This document shows positions 40,854-51,652 of a DNA stretch of 64,000 bases, one piece after another. Source of the stretch: Alishewanella aestuarii B11 (lineage in GTDB: Bacteria; Pseudomonadota; Gammaproteobacteria; Enterobacterales; Alteromonadaceae). A model generated the notes under the pieces. That model had not been told where the DNA came from and searched no databases. It worked only from the letters and a program-made list of their open reading frames with translations. Numbering within the stretch: position 1 is the stretch's first letter; every line of letters begins with the position of its first letter. A program made the position numbers and the translations under genes. The stretch lies in assembly GCF_000280055.1 (NCBI RefSeq), contig NZ_ALAB01000043.1, positions 1 to 64,000 of the forward strand, given 5' to 3'.

Positions 40854-41555
40854 ATGCAGCCATTGCAGTTTACGCTGGCGGTGACGCTGCCAGAGGATGA
40901 AACCCTGGATAGCTTTTATGCGGCGGCAGAGAGCCCGGCGGTCAATTTTTTAAAGCATTACCTGCGACAACCCGCTGGCCAGGCACCGGTTTATCTGTTC
41001 GGTGCCAGTGGCAGCGGCAAATCGCGTTTGCTGTATGCCGCTTGTGTGCAGGCGCAGGAGCAGGGCCTTACCAGTCAGTTACTGACCTTGGAGAATATGG
41101 CAGAGCTCAGTCCCCGGCTGCTGGATAATCTGGAGCAGTTGGATTTGGTCTGCCTGGATAACATTCAGGCCATTGCCGGCGAGCTGCACTGGCAGGTCGC
41201 GATCTTTGATCTCTACAACCGCCTGGTGGAACAAGGCAAAGCCCTGATCATTGTCGGTAATCAGGCGCCACAACAGCTGGGGATTACCCTGCCGGATCTG
41301 GTGTCGCGCTTACATGCCTGCACCAGCTTTCAGCTGCGGTTATTAAGTGATGACGATAAACAGAAACTGCTGCAACAAAAGGCCCGCTTGCGCGGTATTG
41401 AGTTGCCGGATGAAGCGGCGCGTTATCTGCTGAATCATCATGATCGGGATATCCGCTCGCTGGTCAGTATCCTGGATCGGCTGGATAAAGCTTCCATCGT
41501 GCATCAGCGTAAGCTGACCATCCCCTTTATCCGCGAAACCCTGCAAGCCGGTTAA
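40854..41555 (+). CDS. hda: DnaA regulatory inactivator Hda
   Basis: A 233-residue DnaA-like AAA+ protein that, with the DNA-loaded beta clamp, drives hydrolysis of DnaA-bound ATP after initiation. A short N-terminal clamp-binding-like segment (MQPLQFTL) precedes the AAA+ module: Walker A GASGSGKS at residues 50-57 (closer to consensus than E. coli Hda), Walker B LVCLDNIQ, and the C-terminal ELPDEAARYLL and RKLTIPFIRETL. The ATG follows the DUF2066 stop immediately, so the genes are coupled. Confidence 0.93.
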   Translation: MQPLQFTLAVTLPEDETLDSFYAAAESPAVNFLKHYLRQPAGQAPVYLFGASGSGKSRLLYAACVQAQEQGLTSQLLTLENMAELSPRLLDNLEQLDLVCLDNIQAIAGELHWQVAIFDLYNRLVEQGKALIIVGNQAPQQLGITLPDLVSRLHACTSFQLRLLSDDDKQKLLQQKARLRGIELPDEAARYLLNHHDRDIRSLVSILDRLDKASIVHQRKLTIPFIRETLQAG

Positions 41556-41646
41556 ACGCCGTTTTACTGAAAAAGTCCAAAAAAATCCTTAACGTGCACT
41601 GCGTGGCGGCCGCTTTTTATTGTATGATTAGCGGCTTTGAAATTGA

Positions 41647-42654
<1,008 letters not shown>

Positions 42655-42669
42655 GCGGAGTAGCAAGCA

Positions 42670-45057
42670 ATGAAATTTAGTGAATCCTGGTTACGGGAAT
42701 GGGTGAATCCGGCACTGGATAGCACAGCCTTATCTGAACAGTTGTCGATGGCCGGCCTGGAAGTGGACGGCATGGACAAGGTTGCTGGTGATTTCCACGG
42801 TGTGGTAGTGGGCGAAGTCGTCGAGTGTGGTAAGCATCCGGAAGCGGATAAACTGCAGGTAACTAAAGTAAATATCGGTGGCGCCGAGCTACTGGATATC
42901 GTATGCGGTGCTAGAAACTGCCGTCTTGGTCTTAAAGTGGCTGTTGCTACCGTTGGTGCCGTGTTACCGGGTAACTTTGAAATTAAACAGGCTAAGTTAC
43001 GCGGTCAGCCATCGCATGGCATGCTGTGTTCGTTCTCTGAGCTTGGCATGGCGGATGATTCAGACGGCATTATTGAGTTACCGGCCGATGCGCCAATCGG
43101 TCAGGACCTGCGCCAGTATTTAGCGCTGGATGATTTGAGTATCGAAGTAGACCTAACGCCAAACCGTGCCGATTGTCTGGGCATTAAGGGGCTGGCGCGG
43201 GAAGTCGCAGTACTGAATAAACTGAGCGTCTGTGAGCCGGAAATTACCGCGGTGCCAGCCACTATCAGTGATAGCAAAGCCATTCAGCTGCTGGCACCGG
43301 CGGCTTGTCCACGCTATTTAGGCCGGGTGATCCGTAATGTTAACCTCAGTGCATTAAGTCCGCTCTGGTTAACCGAAAAACTGCGCCGCTGTGGTGTCCG
43401 CAGTATTGATCCGGTAGTGGATGTCACCAACTATGTGCTGCTGGAGCTCGGTCATCCGATGCATGCCTTTGACCTGGCGAAGCTGGACGGTGATATTCAG
43501 GTGCGCTTTGCTCACAGCGGTGAAAAACTGACGTTACTCGATGGCAACGAGGTCACGCTGCAAGACAATACCTTACTGATTGCTGACCAGCAGAAAGCAC
43601 TGGCGATGGCCGGTATTTTCGGTGGCTTGTACAGTGGTGTAACGGCGGAAACGACGGATATTTTCCTGGAAAGCGCCTTCTTTGCACCGCAGCTGATTGC
43701 TGGTAAAGCACGGCAATACGGTTTGCACACCGATGCGTCACATCGTTATGAGCGCGGTGTTGATCCTGAGCTGCAACGCACGGCGATGGAGCGGGCAACG
43801 GCGCTGTTACTGCAAATTGTCGGTGGCGAAGCCGGTCCGGTGGTCGAAGCGGTGGCGCCTGAGCATTTACCACAAAAAGCCCCGATCCTGTTAACGGAAG
43901 CTAAGCTTGACCGTATTCTGGGGCATCAGATCGCGAAAACAGAAGTCAGCGATATTCTAAGCCGGCTGGGTTTAAAGGTCACTGAGACAGTGGACGGCTG
44001 GCAGGTTCTGGTACCGGGCTATCGCTTTGATATCAGTATCGCTGAAGATCTGATTGAAGAAGTGGCGCGGGTGTATGGCTATAACAATATTCCGAATGTT
44101 GCGCCGGTAGCTGCCCTGAAAATGCGCAGCTTTAAAGAAGCCGCCTTAAGTGTTGACACCATGCGCCAGCTACTGGTTGACCGTGGTTATCAGGAAGCCA
44201 TCACTTATAGCTTTGTCGATCCTAAGGTCCAGCAAAGCCTGTTCCCGGGCGTAGATGCGTTGGTATTGCCCAACCCGATTTCAGCCGATATGTCGGCAAT
44301 GCGGCTTAACCTGTGGCCAGGTTTACTGCAGGCCGTGCAATATAACCAAAGCCGGCAGCAAAACCGTTTACGCTTATTTGAATATGGCCTGAAGTTTATT
44401 CCTGATGCGACAGCAGAAGGTGGTGTGCGTCAGGTACCGGTGATTGGCGGTGTGATTGTCGGTTCACTGGCCAATGAGCACTGGAGTATTGCTGAGCGGC
44501 CAGTAGACTTCTTTGATATCAAAGGCGATGTAGAAGCCTTATTGGGCTTACTGTCAGCCAATGAGCAGGTACGCTTTAGCGCCGCTGAGCACAGTGCACT
44601 GCATCCGGGGCAAACCGCGCAAGTGTGGGTCAATGATCAGGCGGCAGGTTATCTGGGGGCCTTACATCCGGAAGCCGAGCGCAAGCTGGGGATTAAAGGC
44701 AAAGCCTATCTGTTTGAATTAGAACTGGCTGCACTTGGCGAGCGGCACATAGTACAGGCGCAGGAGCTGTCGAAGTATCCGGCGAACCGTCGCGATCTGG
44801 CGATTGTCGTGAAATCTGATGTGCATTTTGCCGATATTGTTGCTAGTATAAAAAAAGTTGGCGTAAATCAGTTAGTTGACCTAAAATTGTTTGACGTATA
44901 CACCGGTCAGGGTGTCGCAGACGGCTTTAAGTCACTGGCGATCGCGCTGACCTTGCAGGATAAGGCGCGTACCCTTGAGGATAAAGATATCCAACAAGTG
45001 GTAAATCAAGTGGTTAGCGTGCTTAAAGATGATTTCGACGCAACGTTGAGGGATTAA
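42670..45057 (+). CDS. pheT: Phenylalanyl-tRNA synthetase beta subunit
   Basis: A 795-residue beta subunit, same length as E. coli PheT. It contains the EMAP/tRNA-binding domain ([28 protein letters not shown]), B3/B4 editing region, B5 ([31 protein letters not shown]), the class II-like core and the C-terminal anticodon-binding fold ([16 protein letters not shown]). It follows pheS by 15 bp and precedes ihfA by 2 bp, the standard operon. Confidence 0.97.
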   Translation: MKFSESWLREWVNPALDSTALSEQLSMAGLEVDGMDKVAGDFHGVVVGEVVECGKHPEADKLQVTKVNIGGAELLDIVCGARNCRLGLKVAVATVGAVLPGNFEIKQAKLRGQPSHGMLCSFSELGMADDSDGIIELPADAPIGQDLRQYLALDDLSIEVDLTPNRADCLGIKGLAREVAVLNKLSVCEPEITAVPATISDSKAIQLLAPAACPRYLGRVIRNVNLSALSPLWLTEKLRRCGVRSIDPVVDVTNYVLLELGHPMHAFDLAKLDGDIQVRFAHSGEKLTLLDGNEVTLQDNTLLIADQQKALAMAGIFGGLYSGVTAETTDIFLESAFFAPQLIAGKARQYGLHTDASHRYERGVDPELQRTAMERATALLLQIVGGEAGPVVEAVAPEHLPQKAPILLTEAKLDRILGHQIAKTEVSDILSRLGLKVTETVDGWQVLVPGYRFDISIAEDLIEEVARVYGYNNIPNVAPVAALKMRSFKEAALSVDTMRQLLVDRGYQEAITYSFVDPKVQQSLFPGVDALVLPNPISADMSAMRLNLWPGLLQAVQYNQSRQQNRLRLFEYGLKFIPDATAEGGVRQVPVIGGVIVGSLANEHWSIAERPVDFFDIKGDVEALLGLLSANEQVRFSAAEHSALHPGQTAQVWVNDQAAGYLGALHPEAERKLGIKGKAYLFELELAALGERHIVQAQELSKYPANRRDLAIVVKSDVHFADIVASIKKVGVNQLVDLKLFDVYTGQGVADGFKSLAIALTLQDKARTLEDKDIQQVVNQVVSVLKDDFDATLRD

Positions 45058-45059
45058 AG

Positions 45060-45356
45060 ATGGCGCTTACCAAAGCTGATTTAGCAGAACGTCTGTTTAC
45101 CAAATTTGGCGTGAGCAAACGCGATGCCAAGCTGATAGTGGAAGCTTTTTTTGAAGAAATCCGGACGGCACTGGAGTCGGGCGAACAGGTTAAGCTTTCC
45201 GGCTTTGGTAATTTCGACCTGCGGGTGAAGAATGAACGACCGGGACGCAATCCGAAAACCGGTGAAGACATTCCGATCTCGGCCCGCTGCGTGGTGACTT
45301 TCCGCCCGGGACAGAAATTAAAGTCGCGGGTTGAGACAGGCACCAGTAAGAAGTAG
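45060..45356 (+). CDS. ihfA: Integration host factor alpha subunit
   Basis: A 98-residue HU/IHF-fold DNA-bending protein; with IhfB it makes the IHF heterodimer. Motifs: [34 protein letters not shown], the beta-arm [31 protein letters not shown] with the intercalating Pro. Placed 2 bp after pheT as in other gammaproteobacteria and followed by a strong terminator. Confidence 0.97.
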   Translation: MALTKADLAERLFTKFGVSKRDAKLIVEAFFEEIRTALESGEQVKLSGFGNFDLRVKNERPGRNPKTGEDIPISARCVVTFRPGQKLKSRVETGTSKK

Positions 45357-45375
45357 GGCTTGTTCTTCGACAAAG

Positions 45376-45409
45376 ACGGTAGTTAGGTAACTAACTACCG
45401 TTTTTTTTT
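45376..45409 (+). terminator. Intrinsic terminator of pheST-ihfA
   Basis: A perfect 11-bp stem (45376-45386 with 45391-45401), a GTAA loop, and nine T at 45401-45409. Confidence 0.95.
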
Positions 45410-45427
45410 GCTTTTTTTCAAGATGAT

Positions 45428-45457
45428 TGATCCGTTTGCACTACAGTGCTGTAAAGA
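45428..45457 (+). promoter_or_regulatory. Putative ECF-sigma (RpoE-ChrR type) promoter
   Basis: TGATCC (45428-45433) and TAAAGA (45452-45457) are separated by exactly 18 bp. This resembles the TGATCC/TAAGA-type promoters used by the Rhodobacter singlet-oxygen sigma factor RpoE (with anti-sigma ChrR), whose known targets include a photolyase, CFA-synthase-like and oxidoreductase genes, the very content of the operon here. It lies 28 bp upstream of the first gene's ATG. The elements are seen; the sigma factor is inferred and its gene is not in the window. Confidence 0.55.
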
Positions 45458-45484
45458 AAACAAGTCAGTTATGGGTTAAAGAAT

Positions 45485-46426
45485 ATGGCAGTTAAAATTG
45501 GCATCAGTGCCTGTGTGCTGGGCGCGCAAGTGCGCTTTGATGGCGGGCATAAAGCTTCAACCTTTTGTACGCAGCAGTTAAAGCCACTGGTGGAGTATGT
45601 GCCGGTGTGTCCGGAGCAAGCCATTGGCATGAGTGTGCCGCGACCGCCAATTCGCCTGCAGTATAATGCTGAGCAGCAGATCCGTTTAGTGCAAACCCGC
45701 GATAATAGTCTGGATTACACCGAGCAGATGTTGAGCTTCACCGCTAAACTGCTGCCGCAGTTGGCAGATTTAAGTGGTTACATTGTGTGCGCCAAGTCAC
45801 CAAGCTGTGGCATGGAGCGGGTAAAACTTTATGATGCCGAAGGTAATAACCTGGGGAAACAAGCGGTCGGGCTTTATACCCGGCAGCTGATGCAGCATTA
45901 TCCCTGGTTACCGGTGGAGGAAGATGGCCGCTTGCTGGATCCGGCGTTAAAGGAGAATTTTATCGCCCGGGTTTTTGCTTGTTATGACTACCAGCAAAGT
46001 ATGCGCGATGGCTTTAGTATTGGTAAGTTGGTGGCGTTTCACAGCCGCTATAAATTCCAGCTGTTGGCGCATAGTCCGCAAGCATACCGGCAACTGGGGC
46101 GTCTGGTCGCTGAAGCCAAGTTATTTCAGCCGCAAGAGTTGCAGCTGCGCTATCTGACGGAGTTAATGCAGGCGATGCGGCAAATTGCCAGTCGTAAACA
46201 GCATACCAATGTGCTGCAGCATTTACAGGGCTTTTTTAAGAAAGTGCTGGAGCCAGCCAGCCGTGCTGAATTAAGCGAACTGATTGATCGCTACCGCCGT
46301 GGCTTCGTACCACTGTTAGCGCCGGTGACCTTATTACAGCATCATCTGCGGCGCTATCCAAACCAATACTTACAACAGCAAAGTTATTTTGCCCCTTATC
46401 CGGAACAATTAGGATTACGCGCCTGA
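45485..46426 (+). CDS. ybgA: YbgA-like DUF523/DUF1722 protein
   Basis: A 313-residue fusion of DUF523 (GISACVLGAQVRFDGGHK, CPEQAIGMSVPRPPIRL, VCAKSPSCGMERVKLY with conserved cysteines) and C-terminal DUF1722 (FHSRYKFQLLAHSPQAYRQLGRLVA). E. coli YbgA, next to phrB, has just the second domain. Its function is unknown, though its cysteines could bind a metal or cluster. It is first in the photolyase operon, overlapping phrB by one base. Confidence 0.9.
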   Translation: MAVKIGISACVLGAQVRFDGGHKASTFCTQQLKPLVEYVPVCPEQAIGMSVPRPPIRLQYNAEQQIRLVQTRDNSLDYTEQMLSFTAKLLPQLADLSGYIVCAKSPSCGMERVKLYDAEGNNLGKQAVGLYTRQLMQHYPWLPVEEDGRLLDPALKENFIARVFACYDYQQSMRDGFSIGKLVAFHSRYKFQLLAHSPQAYRQLGRLVAEAKLFQPQELQLRYLTELMQAMRQIASRKQHTNVLQHLQGFFKKVLEPASRAELSELIDRYRRGFVPLLAPVTLLQHHLRRYPNQYLQQQSYFAPYPEQLGLRA

Positions 46427-47868
46427 TGCAAACACCTGTACATCTGGTCTGGCTGAGACATGATTTGCGTGTCTATGATAATCAGGCACTCCATACCGCC
46501 TGCAGTGCTGCAGCGCATGACAAGGGCATTGTGCTGGCACTGTTTATCGCCACACCACTAAGCTGGAACGCGCATCAGATGGCGCCGCTGCGTCAGGACC
46601 TGCTGCGTCGTCGCGTGCAGGCGATGCAAACAGAGCTGGCGGCGTTGAATATTCCTCTGCTGGCAGTTGAGGGCACTGACTATGCCAGCTGCGCGCCACT
46701 AATCGCAGCGTTATTGCCGCTTGGTGTTAAGGCGCTGTATGCGCAAGTTGAATATGAACTGCGCGAGCAGCGGCGCGACCAGCAGGTTAGCGCCTTATTA
46801 GCACAGCAGGGTGTCGCCGCACATTGGTTTGACCGGCTTTGCATTATGCCGCCTGGTAGTATCCGCACCCAGCAAGGCGAGATCTATAAGGTCTTTACCC
46901 CCTTTAAGCGCAACTGGTTACAGCGCCTGGCGTCCGACGGTATTCAGTGTTATCCGAAGCCTACGCTGCAGACGGAACACACATTGTCGCTACCGGCATT
47001 AGCGCCGATGCAAGCGCCGGATCAGAGCTCAGGCGACTGGCCGGTTAGCGAAGCGGAGATCCTGACGCGGATGCGCAGTTTTTGTCAGCAGCGGGTCAGC
47101 GCTTATCAGCAAGAGCGGGACTTTCCGGCCATTGCCGGTACCTCACAGTTATCGCCTTATTTAGCCATCGGCGTGATATCAGCACAGCAGTGTGTCGCCC
47201 GGTTGCAACTGGAGGCCAAAGAGGCGATGTGGCAGGAGAAAAGCGGCGCGGCGGTCTGGCTGTCTGAGCTGATTTGGCGCGATTTTTATAAGCATATCCT
47301 GGTCGCCTTTCCTCACTTAATCAAACACCGCGCGTTTCAGGCGGAGACCGATCTGATCCGATGGCCAAACGAGCAGGCACGCTTTACTGCCTGGTGTCGC
47401 GGCGAAACCGGTTATCCGATCGTGGATGCCGCCATACGCCAGCTGAATCAAACCGGCTGGATGCATAACCGGCTGCGGATGATTACTGCCAGCTTTCTGG
47501 TTAAGGATTTACATATTGATTGGCGCTGGGGCGAGCAATATTTTATGTCAAAGCTACTCGATGGTGACTTTGCGGCCAATAATGGCGGTTGGCAGTGGGC
47601 CGCGTCTACCGGCACGGATGCGGCACCTTATTTCCGGATCTTTAATCCGGTAACCCAAAGTGAGCGTTTTGACCCTAGCGGTGACTTTATCCGGCGATTT
47701 GTGCCAGAGCTCTCGGCGAAAACTGGCAAGGATTTACATTGGCCACACCGGCTGGTTACCCCCAAAGGCTACGTAAAGCCAATAGTTGATCATAATGAGG
47801 CCCGTAAACAGACGCTGGCGCTGTTTGCAGCAGTAAAAGGTAAGGCGGCGGAGGCAGTCGATGCTTGA
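46426..47868 (+). CDS. phrB: Deoxyribodipyrimidine photolyase
   Basis: A 480-residue class I cyclobutane pyrimidine dimer photolyase that repairs UV damage using blue light. N-terminal antenna-binding Rossmann domain (HLVWLRHDLRVYDNQAL) and C-terminal FAD domain (LIWRDFYKHILVAFPHL, GYPIVDAAIRQLNQTGWMHNRLRMI, NNGGWQWAASTGTDAAPYFRIFNP). Length matches E. coli PhrB (472). The preceding ybgA overlaps by one base (TGATG) and the next gene by eight. Confidence 0.96.
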   Translation: MQTPVHLVWLRHDLRVYDNQALHTACSAAAHDKGIVLALFIATPLSWNAHQMAPLRQDLLRRRVQAMQTELAALNIPLLAVEGTDYASCAPLIAALLPLGVKALYAQVEYELREQRRDQQVSALLAQQGVAAHWFDRLCIMPPGSIRTQQGEIYKVFTPFKRNWLQRLASDGIQCYPKPTLQTEHTLSLPALAPMQAPDQSSGDWPVSEAEILTRMRSFCQQRVSAYQQERDFPAIAGTSQLSPYLAIGVISAQQCVARLQLEAKEAMWQEKSGAAVWLSELIWRDFYKHILVAFPHLIKHRAFQAETDLIRWPNEQARFTAWCRGETGYPIVDAAIRQLNQTGWMHNRLRMITASFLVKDLHIDWRWGEQYFMSKLLDGDFAANNGGWQWAASTGTDAAPYFRIFNPVTQSERFDPSGDFIRRFVPELSAKTGKDLHWPHRLVTPKGYVKPIVDHNEARKQTLALFAAVKGKAAEAVDA

Positions 47869-48292
47869 CCCTAAACTACAAGCGTTTTTAGATTTTTATA
47901 ACAGTCTGTCTGCGAATGGTCTGGATGCCATCGCTGACTATTATGCGGAACAGGTACAGTTTATTGATCCGGTGCATGAAATTAATAGCCGCTCGGCGTT
48001 ACAACACTATCTGGCTCATGGTTATCAGCGCTTAAATTATGCCCGCTTTACGCCGGTAAGCGGCCTGTGTCAGGGCGAGCGGGGTTTTCTGAGCTGGCAG
48101 ATGCGCTTTAGTCACCCGGCCTTTGCCAAAGGGCAGGAAATTCTGGTGCACGGTAGCACCGAGCTGGCCTGGCAGGATGGCCGGATTTGTTATCACCGCG
48201 ATTACTATGATCTGACTGAAATGGTCTATCAGCATATTCCGCTGTTGGGCTGGTTAACCCGGCAGGTTAAACAAAAAATCGCTGCGAGCTAA
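47861..48292 (+). CDS. SnoaL-like (NTF2-fold) protein
   Basis: A 143-residue NTF2/SnoaL-type protein: FLDFYNSLSANGLDAIADYYAEQVQFIDPVHEI, then LSWQMRF, VHGSTELAWQDGRICYHRDYYDLTEMVYQHIPLLGWLTRQVKQKI. The fold usually binds hydrophobic ligands or acts as a small isomerase. It is commonly found between photolyase and lipid-modification genes in light-response clusters. It overlaps phrB by eight bases. Its substrate is unknown; a membrane lipid or carotenoid-like molecule is inferred. Confidence 0.85.
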   Translation: MLDPKLQAFLDFYNSLSANGLDAIADYYAEQVQFIDPVHEINSRSALQHYLAHGYQRLNYARFTPVSGLCQGERGFLSWQMRFSHPAFAKGQEILVHGSTELAWQDGRICYHRDYYDLTEMVYQHIPLLGWLTRQVKQKIAAS

Positions 48293-48345
48293 TAGTCGCA
48301 GCTTATGTCACTTAAATTGATGATAAGTATTTCATAAGGGATCTT

Positions 48346-49599
48346 ATGCGTATAGCAGTAATAGGTGGCGGTATCGCCGGTATGCTCAGCTGGTATTTAC
48401 TGAAGCAAAAATACCAGGTGACCTTGCTGGAAGCCAATGATTATCTGGGCGGCCATACCGCGACCAAGCTGGTGGAATACCAAGGTAAAACCTATCCTAT
48501 CGATACCGGTTTTATTGTGTTTAATAACTGGACCTATCCGGTGTTTAATAAGTTTATTGCCGAACTTGGTGTGGCATCGCTGCCTACTGAGATGAGCTTT
48601 TCCGTTAAAAATACCCAACATAATCTGGAATATAACGGCAATAACTTCGCCTCGTTATTTGCGCAGAAGCGAAATATCCTGCGGCCATCGTTCTGGAAAA
48701 TGCTGCTGGAGATTGTGCGCTTTAACAAGCTTGGTAAGCAGTTGGTTGCTGAAGATCATGCGGATCTAGATTTGGATCTCGGTACCTTTCTGGATAAACA
48801 TGGCTTTGGTAAAGGTATTCGAGATAACTATTTAATGCCGATGGGCGCGGCGATTTGGTCAGCCGGTTTGACCGAAATGCCAAAATTTCCGGTGCGCTTT
48901 TTCCTGCGTTTCTTTAACAATCATGGTCTGCTTAATGTCAATGAACGGCCACAGTGGGCGGTCATTAAAGGCGGCTCTAAAAGCTATGTTGACGCACTGC
49001 TGGCAAAGGCAGGCACTGATAGCATTCGCTTAAATCAGCAGATCAGCGGTGTACGCCGTGACGAGACGGGCGTGACCATTCAATTTGCGGACGGTCATAC
49101 CGAGCAGTATGACAAAGTCGTGTTTGCTTGCCATAGCGATCAGGCATTAAAGCTGTTGCAGGATCCAAGTAACGAGGAGCAGCAAATTCTCGGCGGTATT
49201 GCCTATCAGGAAAATGAGGTGGTGTTGCATACCGACACCTCTTTGTTGCCGGTGCGTAAAGCCGCCTGGGCCTCCTGGAACTATAACCTGGACAGCCAGC
49301 ATAGCGATCGCGCTACCCTGACTTACAATATGAATATTCTGCAGCGTTTGCAGGCACCGGTCACCTTTTGTGTTACGCTGAATAATACCCAACGTATTGC
49401 TAAGGATAAGATTTTGGGGATCTATCACTATGCCCATCCGGTGTATAACCATATGACCCTGGCTTGTCAGCAGCAACGCAGCCAAATTAACGGTCAGCGG
49501 CATAGCTATTTCTGCGGTGCCTACTGGTATAACGGCTTTCATGAAGATGGCGCCCGTAGCGCAGTTGACGTTGCCGCCCTGTTGGGAGTGGACTATTGA
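48346..49599 (+). CDS. FAD-dependent amine-oxidase-like oxidoreductase
   Basis: A 417-residue flavoprotein with the N-terminal dinucleotide motif IAVIGGGIAGMLSWYLLKQKYQVTLLE and the amine oxidase/desaturase-like follow-up GGHTATKLVEYQGKTYPIDTGFIVFN. It resembles the flavoprotein encoded beside cfa-like genes in singlet-oxygen regulons; in Rhodobacter such a protein (UfaO) takes part in making furan fatty acids. This specific activity is inferred by family and context. AAGGG lies upstream. It overlaps the DUF1365 gene by one base. Confidence 0.87.
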   Translation: MRIAVIGGGIAGMLSWYLLKQKYQVTLLEANDYLGGHTATKLVEYQGKTYPIDTGFIVFNNWTYPVFNKFIAELGVASLPTEMSFSVKNTQHNLEYNGNNFASLFAQKRNILRPSFWKMLLEIVRFNKLGKQLVAEDHADLDLDLGTFLDKHGFGKGIRDNYLMPMGAAIWSAGLTEMPKFPVRFFLRFFNNHGLLNVNERPQWAVIKGGSKSYVDALLAKAGTDSIRLNQQISGVRRDETGVTIQFADGHTEQYDKVVFACHSDQALKLLQDPSNEEQQILGGIAYQENEVVLHTDTSLLPVRKAAWASWNYNLDSQHSDRATLTYNMNILQRLQAPVTFCVTLNNTQRIAKDKILGIYHYAHPVYNHMTLACQQQRSQINGQRHSYFCGAYWYNGFHEDGARSAVDVAALLGVDY

Positions 49600-50333
49600 T
49601 GCAGCCCGGTCACGCTGTCTATTGTGGCCGGGTCGGTCATAAACGCTTTTTGCCAAAGCAGCATGGTTTTGATTATCCCTATGCTGCCTACTGGCTGGAC
49701 TGCAGCCAACTGACCCCTGCCAGCTTAACCGCGGTGGGTATTCAGGCTGAGCGGTTTGGTGCCATTAGTTTTCGCCGTGCCGATTATCTGGCGGGTGATG
49801 CTGATTTAGCGCAGGCGGTACGCGATAAGGTGCAGCTGCTGGGTGGTATTGAACCAATCGCCAAGGTATTTTTACTGTCACCACTGGCCAGTTTGGGGCT
49901 TTATTTTAGCCCGCTGACGCTGTACTACTGCTATAACGACAGTGGTGAGTTGCGTTATTTGCTCTGTGAGGTCACCAATACGCCGTGGAATGAGCGGCAC
50001 TATTATCTGCAGACGCTAAGTAGCGAACAGCAGCAGTATCAGCATCAAAAAGCTTTTCATGTCTCGCCGTTTAATCCGCTGGATATGGAGTATCGCTGGC
50101 AAATTGAGGCGCCTACCGAACAGTTGTTTTGCAGTATTACCAATTTAAAGCAACAGCAGGCGGTATTTAGCGCCTGGTTTAAATTACAACGCTTTGCGCT
50201 GACCCAGGCGGTACGCCGGCGGATCCTGATCCGGCAGCCGTGGCAAAGCGTACAGATTATGAGTCGCATCTACTGGCAGGCATTGAAGCTTTTGATAAAA
50301 CGCGTTCCGGTGTATGCCTATCCTAAATCCTGA
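49599..50333 (+). CDS. DUF1365 protein
   Basis: A 244-residue DUF1365 member: YCGRVGHKRFLPKQHGFDYPYAAYWLDC at the start, then SLGLYFSPLTLYYCYNDSGELRYLLCEVTNTPWNERHYY and KAFHVSPFNPLDMEYRW. The true ATG is at 49599, overlapping the oxidoreductase stop (TGATG); a TTG in the longer frame is not needed. DUF1365 always travels with the FAD oxidoreductase and CFA-like genes, and its role is not established. Confidence 0.88.
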   Translation: MQPGHAVYCGRVGHKRFLPKQHGFDYPYAAYWLDCSQLTPASLTAVGIQAERFGAISFRRADYLAGDADLAQAVRDKVQLLGGIEPIAKVFLLSPLASLGLYFSPLTLYYCYNDSGELRYLLCEVTNTPWNERHYYLQTLSSEQQQYQHQKAFHVSPFNPLDMEYRWQIEAPTEQLFCSITNLKQQQAVFSAWFKLQRFALTQAVRRRILIRQPWQSVQIMSRIYWQALKLLIKRVPVYAYPKS

Positions 50334-50344
50334 GGTTCTGAGTC

Positions 50345-51589
50345 ATGAGTTTATCGCTAAGCGAAAAAGCGGTGTTTGATAATTTAGGCTGGTTTGACCG
50401 GCTGTGTCGCAAATTTACCCTGAATTTTTTAAGTCAGTTACGCCATGGCAGTATTACCGTGATAGAAGCCGGTGAAGCACAGCAGTTTGGTGATGCTGAT
50501 GCCGAATTAAACACAACTATTACGGTCACCGATCCGGCTTTTTATCAAAAACTGGTGCTGGCCGGTTCAGTGGGCGGGGGCGAGGCCTATATTCACGGTT
50601 TTTGGCGCTGCGATAACCTAACTGCGCTGGTGCAAATCTTTGCTCGTAACCTTGATGTTCTGGATAAGATGGATTCCACCTGGGCGCGCTTAAGCCGGCC
50701 AATGCTTAAGCTGCTGAATTTCCGTAACCGCAACACGATTTCACAGTCCAGACGCAATATTGCTGCCCATTATGATCTGGGTAATGCCATGTATCAGCTG
50801 TTTCTGGATCCGAGCATGATGTATTCCAGCGCGGTCTATCCAACGGCAGACAGTACACTAGAGCAGGCACAACAGCATAAGTTACAGCAGATCTGTGAAC
50901 GTTTGCAGTTAAAAGCCTCTGATCACCTGCTTGAAATTGGTACCGGTTGGGGCAGTATGGCGATCTATGCCGCCCAGCACTATGGTTGTAAAGTCACCAC
51001 CACCACGATTTCACAGCAACAATACGATTATACTAAGGCGCGGATAGCTGAGCTTGGCCTGCAGGATAAAATCACCTTACTATTTGAAGATTATCGCTTA
51101 CTAACCGGTACCTACGATAAGTTAGTCTCCATTGAAATGATCGAAGCCGTCGGCGATGATTTCCTGGATAACTACTTTGAAAAGTGTAGCAGCCTGTTAA
51201 AGTCAGACGGCATTATGGTGCTGCAAGCGATTACGATGGTCGATCACCGTTATCAACAGTATGTGCGTGAGGTCGACTTTATTAAACGCTATATTTTTCC
51301 GGGCGGTTGTTTACCCTCAATTAGCCGGATGGCCAGTGCCGTAGCCAATAAAACCGATCTGGTGATCCGTCAGGTACAGGACATCGGTTTTGACTACGCC
51401 AGAACGTTAAAAGACTGGTGTGATAATTTTATGGCACAGCGTGATGCAGTGCATCAGCTGGGTTATGACGATAATTTTATCCGGCTGTGGCACTTTTACC
51501 TGTGTTACTGCGAGGGGGGCTTTCGTGAGCGCGCCACCAGTGCGGTGCATTTAGTGCTCAGTAAACCGCAGAACCGCAGTGTGTTTTAA
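50345..51589 (+). CDS. cfa: Cyclopropane-fatty-acyl-phospholipid synthase-like methyltransferase
   Basis: A 414-residue SAM-dependent methyltransferase. The SAM loop is LLEIGTGWGSMAIYAA near residue 196; IAAHYDLGNAMYQLFLDPSMMYSSAVYP and WHFYLCYCEGGFRER are standard. By alignment from memory, the E. coli active-site HTI (His266, a bicarbonate ligand) is QAI here, while the Glu of MIEAVG is kept. The Gln form is common in CFA-like proteins of light-response clusters, so the product may be a methylated or furan precursor rather than a simple cyclopropane. Last gene of the operon. Confidence 0.9.
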   Translation: MSLSLSEKAVFDNLGWFDRLCRKFTLNFLSQLRHGSITVIEAGEAQQFGDADAELNTTITVTDPAFYQKLVLAGSVGGGEAYIHGFWRCDNLTALVQIFARNLDVLDKMDSTWARLSRPMLKLLNFRNRNTISQSRRNIAAHYDLGNAMYQLFLDPSMMYSSAVYPTADSTLEQAQQHKLQQICERLQLKASDHLLEIGTGWGSMAIYAAQHYGCKVTTTTISQQQYDYTKARIAELGLQDKITLLFEDYRLLTGTYDKLVSIEMIEAVGDDFLDNYFEKCSSLLKSDGIMVLQAITMVDHRYQQYVREVDFIKRYIFPGGCLPSISRMASAVANKTDLVIRQVQDIGFDYARTLKDWCDNFMAQRDAVHQLGYDDNFIRLWHFYLCYCEGGFRERATSAVHLVLSKPQNRSVF

Positions 51590-51601
51590 CCCACTTTAAA
51601 G

Positions 51602-51639
51602 AAACAACAACGCCGGCATTATTGCCGGCGTTGTTGTTT
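51602..51639. terminator. Bidirectional terminator between cfa and cvfB
   Basis: A perfect 16-bp stem (51602-51617 with 51624-51639) with a 6-base loop; the ends are T-rich on plus and on minus, fitting two convergent genes. Confidence 0.9.
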
Positions 51640-51652
51640 AAAACTAACCCTG

